A DNA stretch of 64,000 nt from Irpex lacteus (lineage: Eukaryota; Basidiomycota; Agaricomycetes; Polyporales; Irpicaceae): the NCBI GenBank assembly GCA_001986395.2, contig MQVO02000005.1, forward strand, positions 62,001-126,000, written 5' to 3'. The notes under the pieces were generated by a model. That model was not told the DNA's origin. It did no database searches and saw nothing but the letters and a program-made list of their open reading frames with translations. How positions within the stretch are numbered: position 1 is the first letter of the stretch; each line of letters opens with the position of its first letter. A program made the translations under genes and the position numbers. Of this stretch, positions 57,618 to 64,000 are shown piece after piece.

Positions 57618-59586
57618 TCAGCCATTCAAAGCCTCAGATAAGGGCGTGAGCAACTCCGGTGCTGGGTTCGCCAGGTAACCCTCCAAAGCACTCATCGAAG
57701 GGAGGGGTGCCCGGCGTCCTGCGTGCTTTCCCCTTCCGCTAGCGCGCGAGATGGTAGAGCCAAGGGTGAAGGGCATTCGATGGCCACTCCACGTCGCACT
57801 GGCCACTTTCGGTCCCGGAGGTGGAGGAAGAGGACGCCGCTCCTGCTCATCGAAGCGAGGGCCGTCGGACCATAGCAGCGTCGGGTCCTCCTGCTGCAGA
57901 AGGCTCTTTAGTTCGCTGACGTCGACTTCCTCTTCTTTGTCAGGCTTCGTTGCGGCATTAATACCTCGAGCAATTGTGCGGGCCTTTGGACGGATGACCA
58001 GCTTCTTCGCTCTGAGAGGTTTCACGCCGAACGAGCTTGAACCACTGGTACTCGCACTGGATCGTGGACGCATCATGAGAGGTGCGCCAGCTTCATCATC
58101 AGAATCGTCCTCACGGAGAGCCTCCACTTCAGCCAGTCTCTTGACATGGGAGGACAAGGTGAGGTTTTGCATCGCGCTATGATCTACGCTGTCGGCGGTG
58201 GCAGAGGAGACCGTGCGCGTCATCCTCGGTAGCGTATGCATTCTCTTCTTCCCGTGATCCTCTAAGAGCGCAAGCATTGTTTTTGACGCGTGAGGAGGCT
58301 GACCCACAGAATCGTGTTGCCGTTGCATACTCGATCTAGATGGCATGAAAAAGCCCTCAAGAATCATCGGTATACCACCGCCCGCTTCTCCAGACCGTTC
58401 AACTGTAGCATCATGATTTGCTTCACCAGCGCACCCGCTTCTGGTCTTGGACATGCTAGAGACGGTTCGGCTGCCAGAACAAGTACGTCGCATCAGAGAA
58501 CGAGAGCCAGAACGATTCCTGCTCAACGGCAATACCCTTGGTCGGATCGTACTGCCAGTGCTTGCGCGGGATAACGATCGACAACCCGTCATCAGAGGCA
58601 TCGATACGCTTGGGTGTATATCGACGGCCCTGCTGAAAGTCGCAGGGGCCCGTCGAGGCAGGCGTTCGGTATCGGCGGAAAGATCTGCGTATAGAGCGTG
58701 CACAGAGCGATAGTTGTTTCTGCCGCCGAGTATATTGAGGTAGCCGTCTGTTGAACCGGATGAGCTGGCGCACTGTTGTGTCTAACGGTGTTAAATGTCG
58801 ATTAATCAGCTGGGTAACATGATGTACGGAAGAGTACTCTTACCCAACGGTCCCTCATAACTCTCCGCACTGAGCACTGCTCCCACATGTGTCCCAGTCC
58901 ATCGAGGTCCTCGAAGTTGGCGCTCACATTGGAAAATGTCTGAGAGGCAAGGAGACCTTGTAGCGCGTGCTAAAGTAATCAAGATCAATAATGTTCATTG
59001 TAGCCAAAAGCTTGTTACTGCTCACCAACGACTCCTGCTTATTTGCATCTCTCTCGTCCTCTAACTCTTGTAATCTCTCCAGCTCTCGGATCCGATCCTT
59101 CCTCAGCCTGAACTTCGGACTTTCCTCTAGATCCTCATTCTTTTTACTCGCCTTCGCGGTCGTGGTCGTCACAGTGGGCACTCTCCCGCGTGAGTGAGCC
59201 AACGCCGACAACGATTGTGACTGGCGGATGGAGGATCGTGATGATTCACGAGACAGCGGACGAGGACCTCGAATACGCGAGTCCGATCCTAGTCCAGAAA
59301 TTGTACCAACGGCCGGCTGCGACTCTGCTCGGGAACCTGTCGCAATCTGAGATAGACATCGGGACCATGCGAGATGCTTTACGCGCATAGATAACTCCGA
59401 CCTAGATGTCGCCAGATCGCTCGATGCCTGTCGAGGAGGAGACTGTGACGAGAACAAACCAGGAGGGAGAACAGGGAGATCCTGCAGAACGTTGTCAGAG
59501 TTGGCTGGGATGCTGGTACGCTCCTCCTGGGAGCGATCGAAAGAGGGGCCGGGAGGAATAACAGGAATAATCTCAATAACCGACAT
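57618..59586 (-). CDS. Unrecognised, mostly disordered protein with a short conserved-looking core
   Basis: Model complement(join(57618..58440, 58487..58632, 58704..58781, 58844..58969, 59026..59586)), 577 aa, phases 0,0,0,2. Residues 1-187 are Ser/Arg-rich and end in a charged helix (RLRKDRIRELERLQELEDER). Exons 2-3 read HALQGLLASQTFSNVSANFE, GHMWEQCSVRRVMRDRWTQQ and GYLNILGGRNNY; exon 4 QGRRYTPKRIDASDDGLSIV, IPRKHWQYDPTKG, EQESFWLSFSDAT. Exon 5 is disordered with acidic and Pro-rich parts. Exons 1-2 are firm. The exon 3/4 and 4/5 junctions use weak donors (GTGCAC, GTACTT) and were chosen from frame and codon third-position bias. I do not recognise the family. Confidence 0.6.
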
Positions 59587-60283
59587 TGTGAAGAGGATAT
59601 AGGAAAGCAAAGAGTAGGCGGTACAGGCTTGGAGGAATTGTCAGCACTGTTCAACAGATATTGATCAGATCAAACTCACCAAAGGTACACTTCGACCAGC
59701 GGAGCGTAAGGAAACGAGGAAGGGAATGAAGTACAACCAAGGAAAGCAGTCTGGCTTTATATCAGACGGGGGCTGACCCGTATTCTGCAAGCCGACGTCG
59801 GTCCGATAGAATTCATTATTGTAGGTGGCTGACCTCCTGTTGACGTTCCACACCAATGAGAGGCTGACAAGAAACACCATTTAACAGCCAGCCGTAAGTG
59901 ACACTAAGAGTGGCCCCTAAGCAAGCGACTCGCGCGCCGCTGCGTTTAGTTGAGCCAGCTGGATACGCATCGCGATTGACCTTGAAGCTTGAAGCGCGAA
60001 ATGCAGTCCAATGAAATGTTGCCCTGGAAGTTAACCTCTAGCACCATTACTTCACGGTCAGGATGTAGTCGCGACGCTTCGTCGTGGAATAATGGAGAGA
60101 TCTGCAAGAACCTTGGCAAGGTGTCAGGGCTTCGCTGACGAAGACTCACCTAAAGTATGATTGCTGGTTGCACGAGGAGAAACGGATGGTCACTCATAAA
60201 TTTACATGTAAGCCATGGAGACATGTCATATTGCTATATGCAGGCGTGCGGAAGATGCGAGAACAAGGGAGAAGACACAATAA
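59587..60283. other. Intergenic between the unrecognised gene and RPL33
   Basis: No supported gene. A 67-codon open frame on the minus strand (59946-60149) has no recognisable sequence and no supporting context. Confidence 0.45.
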
Positions 60284-60974
60284 TCAGATGTTGGATGGGT
60301 ACAGCATCTATCACAACACGTTAGATTTCCGATTATCTGAGAGCAAAAAGACTACGCACCACCCGTACGCTTGCGCCGAATGCATGAGGGGGGATGTTGG
60401 ATCTGAATTTTGACTTGACGACACCGCTGTTGCCGTGTGAGCGAGTCACGCGTCTATACAAAGCGATTAGAACGTGGGCCGGAGAGATGAAGACTTTACG
60501 CACCCCCAGATAACGCGGACATTGGAACCCTCAATCTTCCTCTTCGCCCGGTAAACGTATGCAATACGCTGAAACAGAGTGAGTATGGGAGTGGTATCTA
60601 GTTTCTGCAGAAGTACGTACCTTTCCAAGGTAAAACTGGGCATCCTCCTTAGTGGCGACACCCTCAATCTGGACGAGAGTAGTGTTGGGGCGAGTGTTGC
60701 GCTTGGCGCGCTTGTGGCCGAGGATACGTCCCTTCGAGTAGAGTCTACAGCATAGAGAAAGCCATGTGAGCAAACCGAGTTGCAGGGTGCAGACCGAAGA
60801 CGAGTTTGAAGCTGGGTGAAGGTCCAAGTGCGCCAGTCCAGGAAAGTTGTCATCCGACCTCAACCCATGCCATCCACCTCTTTCCCCACCTTCTACCACT
60901 CCTCAGAGCATCCACACAGAATCCAGAATAGCATCAGGCCGACATAGATTCGTTTCTCACCTTGTAGAGCCCAT
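60284..60974 (-). CDS. RPL33: 60S ribosomal protein eL33 (L33/L35a)
   Basis: complement(join(60284..60307, 60360..60453, 60504..60568, 60621..60744, 60961..60974)), 106 aa, the expected size. A 14-nt first exon (MGST plus AG) joins [20 protein letters not shown]. Then [40 protein letters not shown] and [20 protein letters not shown], then [13 protein letters not shown] and a 24-nt last exon MLYPSNI. All five exons are short and the first intron is the longest (216 nt), typical of ribosomal protein genes. A component of the large ribosomal subunit. Divergent from COQ6. Confidence 0.96.
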
Positions 60975-61334
60975 TTTTGTCGTCGTTCCGCCCGTTGTCG
61001 AGTGTCTTGAGGATGCCCGCCAAATGGTCGGGCGCTACACGATTCGGGCGCGGCGGGATGGCTGACTAAGCGTATTCCACTTTGGGAAGTCTAAACTGGC
61101 GCCTTGGATATGAGGTCGCCGGAGACGTCCAAGTTCAGAGTCTTCAAGTTCACATATTCCACTTCACACTTCATGCAGCTATAGGCTCCTTGACTCTTGT
61201 ACATCTGCGGCAATAACGCTATCACGAACAGTTTTTTCCAAGGTATCTGTGCGCACTGCGCAGGAAGTTGTCGCCCTCAGCATCCGCAATACTTCTGAGT
61301 AGGGCCCTGAAGTCATCTGGAGAAAACCCGAGCA
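60975..61334. promoter_or_regulatory. Divergent promoter region RPL33 / COQ6
   Basis: 360 nt between start codons. TC/AG-rich, with no other gene. Confidence 0.5.
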
Positions 61335-63249
61335 ATGCTACGACGTGTTGCGGTCGACTGTCAGGCGCGCCGCTTTACTTTGGCTTTTGGAAAGCGATAT
61401 CTATCTTCTGCACCATCTGAGCGAGATGTGGTCATAGTCGGGGGTGGACCAGCCGGACTAGCATTAGCTAGTGCACTCGGTGAGACCGTTGTAGTTCTCG
61501 AAGGTCTGAGCTAACCTCCGTTTAGCGTCTTCAAAGCTCGTACGAGAGTCATTGAAAGTAACTCTGGTTGAAGCCAGCGACCTAACCAAGGTTAAAGATT
61601 GGTCGCCTTCTCCCGGGACGTTCTCCAACCGAGTGAGCTCTATAACGAACAGCTCGCTAGGGTTCCTTCAGAGCATTGGAGCGTGGGACTACGTTGAACA
61701 TGCCCGGACACGGCCCATTGAGGATATGCAGGTGCGTTCTGGTTTGAGAACAGCATAGAAAATGAGCGTACAATCGAAACCAGTATGACACTTAGGTCTG
61801 GGACGGTATATCGGACGCACGGATTCACTTCTCCACTGCGGATACTCCAGTTGGCTCAACATCCCAGATAGCCCGGTTGACAGAAAACCTGAACCTACAA
61901 CGTGGCTTGTTGCGTCATCTTTCTCAACACCCAGAAGTTGAGCTGGCCGATACAGTCAAGGTGCAGTCTATCGTTAGAGATGAACAGGAAGGAAGTGGTT
62001 GGCCTCTAGTTCATCTCTCCGATGGGCGTGTACTGCGCACGCGGCTGCTGGTGAGTGAAGTCTATCCTTCATGTTAGTGGATACTGACGTTCTATAGGTG
62101 GGTGCAGACGGGTTCAACTCTCCTGTGCGCAATTATGCAGGCATCCAGTCATATGGCTGGGCGTATGACACACACGGCGTTGTCGCAACACTCTTCCATG
62201 CACCCCGTAATGCATTACAAGGACCAAACACCGTCGCATACCAGCGATTCCTCCCTACCGGTCCCATAGCATTCCTTCCGCTATCTGAAACCGCTTCATC
62301 GCTCGTATGGTCAACCAGGCCCCCTATTGCTGCTGCTCTTAAGGCGCTTGATCCCGCTGTCTTTGCCGGAATGGTCAACGCCGCGTTCAGACTCCCCGAA
62401 GTATCTGTGCGCTACCTAAACGACGAACTACTGCAAGCACATGCCAATGGGACACCTCTAACGCTTACGCAATTCCACGAAGAGTTGGCTTTCCGCGAGC
62501 GGTCGCATATGATCGACAGTCGCTCTGCTCTTTCTTCCAGTAATGCACTCGACGTCGCGGGTATACCACCGTATGGTGCGGAGGACTACCCGCCTCTAGT
62601 GACTTCCGTTCAGCCGGGAACGGTTGCATCGTTCCCACTGAGGTTCTCTCACGCGGATTCGTACATCGGCGAAGGGAATGGTGCTCGAACTGTACTTGTT
62701 GGGGACGCTGCGCACACCATCCATCCTCTGGCAGGACAAGGCCTTAATCTCGGTCTTGCGGACGTGGAGGCTCTCTCGGATTGCATTGTGAACGCTCTTA
62801 GTCTAGGCGGCGACATCGGTAAGCTACTTCACCCTTATTCCACCACTATGTCTAACTGCAGTCCGCTATCTCCGACAGGTTCGTATACAGCGCTCCTGCC
62901 ATACGCTCGCAATCGCTACTTCGAAAATCACAAGATGCTCTCCGCGTGCGACAAGCTGCACAAACTATATTCCTCGACAGCGGAGCCTGTCGTATGGGCT
63001 CGGTCGGTCGGGTTGGAAGTGCTGAACGAGTTGGACACTATCAAGGGTGCTCTAATGATGAGTGCCGGTACCACTCATCGTACTCGTAATCAGCCTGGTC
63101 GGATCGGGTGGGAGTTCGCCGCGAAGGGAGTGCAAGAAGTTGCGAAGAGTTTGGATAATGCGAGGGTACTGGGGAACAGTGCTACTGGTTTGGTCGGAGC
63201 GGCTGTGAGGCAGTTTTGGCAACAGACCTCGCAAGGAAGGCGGACTTGA
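61335..63249 (+). CDS. COQ6: Ubiquinone biosynthesis flavin monooxygenase Coq6
   Basis: join(61335..61479, 61526..61731, 61796..62050, 62098..62818, 62879..63249), 565 aa; phases 1,0,0,1. The N-terminus MLRRVAVDCQARRFTLAFGK is a plausible mitochondrial presequence. The FAD-binding GxGxxG motif is VVIVGGGPAGLALASAL (residues 33-48). Then LVRESLKVTLVEASDL, FSNRVSSITNSSLGFLQSIG, the DG motif VGADGFNSPVRNYAGI (about 203) and the second FAD motif VLVGDAAHTIHPLAGQGLNL (about 401-420). Coq6 hydroxylates the C5 position of the benzoquinone precursor on the matrix side of the inner membrane. The last intron is 60 nt, so an unspliced reading would stay open; conserved order DIG/SYTALLPYARNR shows it is an intron. 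Confidence 0.95.
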
Positions 63250-63873
63250 CGAATAAGCTAGATCGGTAAATGGGTCTTCTATCTATCGTACCAATAATAT
63301 AAACAGTAAGTTTACGAGCCGTGGATCATAAGGATACAGTATGCTCTCGATCTCGAACACCTGACGAAGCAGGATATCGATACACGACTGGGAAGCATGC
63401 TTTCGATGAGTTCGAATTCTAGAGCGAGTTCCAACGCCGTGTCTCAGCAACGTGCACAAAAGATATAGCTTTCTGAAGTACGTATAGTATACGCTTCTGC
63501 TGAATCTTATGGATGCTGGGCTCGAGGACGAGTTCGCAGTGGCCATGGGATATGGTAGACGCCCATAATTCCTTCCACTTGTTGAGTCTCCCTGGGCTTC
63601 GCACTTATCCCCATTTCCCCAACACAACTTCCTCGATCTTCGCGTCATTCATCAACGAGATCTCCCACGTCAAAATAAAGCCCGAATTTGACGGGCGAAA
63701 CGCGTCAACAGCGCGTTTACAGCGTGCCCACCGATACAGGGCGAAAATCTGATTACGTAAGCTAATTACTTTAGGTTGGGGAACCCCATCCTCGTCCTAC
63801 TTTTATAGTCTTCGGACTTGCTCTCTTCCCCTCATCTTTTCTTTCGGGCGAGGTCTGTTGCTGGCTGGACACT
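63250..63873. other. Intergenic, upstream of ACC1
   Basis: No gene seen. Pyrimidine-rich sequence (ctctcttcccctcatctttt, about 63821-63840) lies just upstream of the ACC1 start and may mark the transcription start region. Confidence 0.5.
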
Positions 63874-64000
63874 ATGGCTAGCTACGATCACGCAAAAGTT
63901 GCCCACTTCATCGGTGAGCAGCGATGTACGACCAGTACGCGGATGTATACTGACGGTCGACTAGGTGGTAATTCATTAGACAAGGCTCCAGCAGGACCTG
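63874..64000 (+). CDS. ACC1: Acetyl-CoA carboxylase, N-terminus only
   Basis: Exons 63874..63913 and 63965 onward, cut by the window end. Donor ATCG/GTGAGC and acceptor GACTAG give a phase-1 join. The translated start, MASYDHAKVAHFIGG then NSLDKAPAGP, matches the conserved N-terminus of fungal acetyl-CoA carboxylase (VxxFIGGNxxxxAP). Only 25 residues are visible, so the call rests on this signature. The enzyme makes malonyl-CoA in the cytosol for fatty acid synthesis. Confidence 0.72.
   Translation, partial: MASYDHAKVAHFIGEQRCTTSTRMYTDGRLGGNSLDKAPAGP

Noticed and set aside
59946..60149. 67-codon minus-strand frame near RPL33
   Set aside because: No recognisable sequence; could be a short exon but no splice partner was found.
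62819..62878. Reading COQ6 straight through 62819-62878 as coding
   Set aside because: The 60-nt stretch is open but begins GTAAGC and ends GACAG; removing it gives the continuous family sequence DIGSYTALLPY.
1..64000. CRISPR array, transposon, tRNA or rRNA gene
   Set aside because: No regularly spaced direct repeats, no terminal repeats with transposase or reverse-transcriptase coding, and no convincing tRNA T-loop or rRNA sequence was seen on a manual read; a covariance-model scan would settle the RNA genes.

Overview
The window looks like nuclear DNA of a mushroom-forming basidiomycete (Agaricomycetes). The genes are compact and intron-rich. Almost every intron is 45-75 nt, GT-AG, and many start GTACGT or GTGAGT. 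Conserved proteins are fungal throughout (Rad7, Paf1, Mak21/Noc1, NASP-type histone chaperone, dynactin p24, Pro2, Axl2-like, eL33, Coq6, start of acetyl-CoA carboxylase). Exon models below were joined by hand from splice signals plus reading frame; each stated CDS length is a multiple of three unless noted.

Layout. 1-7.1 kb: an F-box gene on the minus strand (3' end outside the window), two F-box genes on the plus strand (the second damaged at its 3' end) and an F-box pseudogene. 7.3-11.4 kb: a conserved unknown membrane-anchored protein divergent from RAD7. 12.9-16.7 kb: two unrecognised minus-strand genes. 18.0-19.4 kb: another F-box gene. 20.0-25.5 kb: PAF1 and MAK21 head to head. 26.2-27.5 kb: a type I membrane protein. 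28.7-33.7 kb: a dynactin p24 gene and a NASP-like histone chaperone head to head, with a second copy of the dynactin terminal exon 1 kb downstream. 34.5-40.2 kb: an F-box pseudogene and two F-box genes. 40.7-45.9 kb: PRO2 divergent from an AXL2-like gene. 46.2-47.5 kb: an F-box gene. 48.8-53.0 kb: a RING-PH-VWA protein of the Far1/Ste5 scaffold type, with two reading-frame breaks. 55.3-56.8 kb: an F-box-family gene lacking the F-box. 57.6-59.6 kb: an unrecognised gene. 60.3-64.0 kb: RPL33, COQ6 and the first two exons of ACC1.

The dominant theme is a dispersed expansion of one F-box family. Ten loci in 57 kb, on both strands and interleaved with single-copy housekeeping genes, share one architecture: F-box, leucine-rich middle, a phase-1 intron at a fixed place, then an exon opening with a 'GLxxCTxLHxF'-like segment. 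Several end in a Cx4C pair. At least two loci are clear pseudogenes, two carry late stop codons and one has lost the F-box, so the family shows birth-and-death turnover. No transposon, tRNA, rRNA or CRISPR array was recognised.
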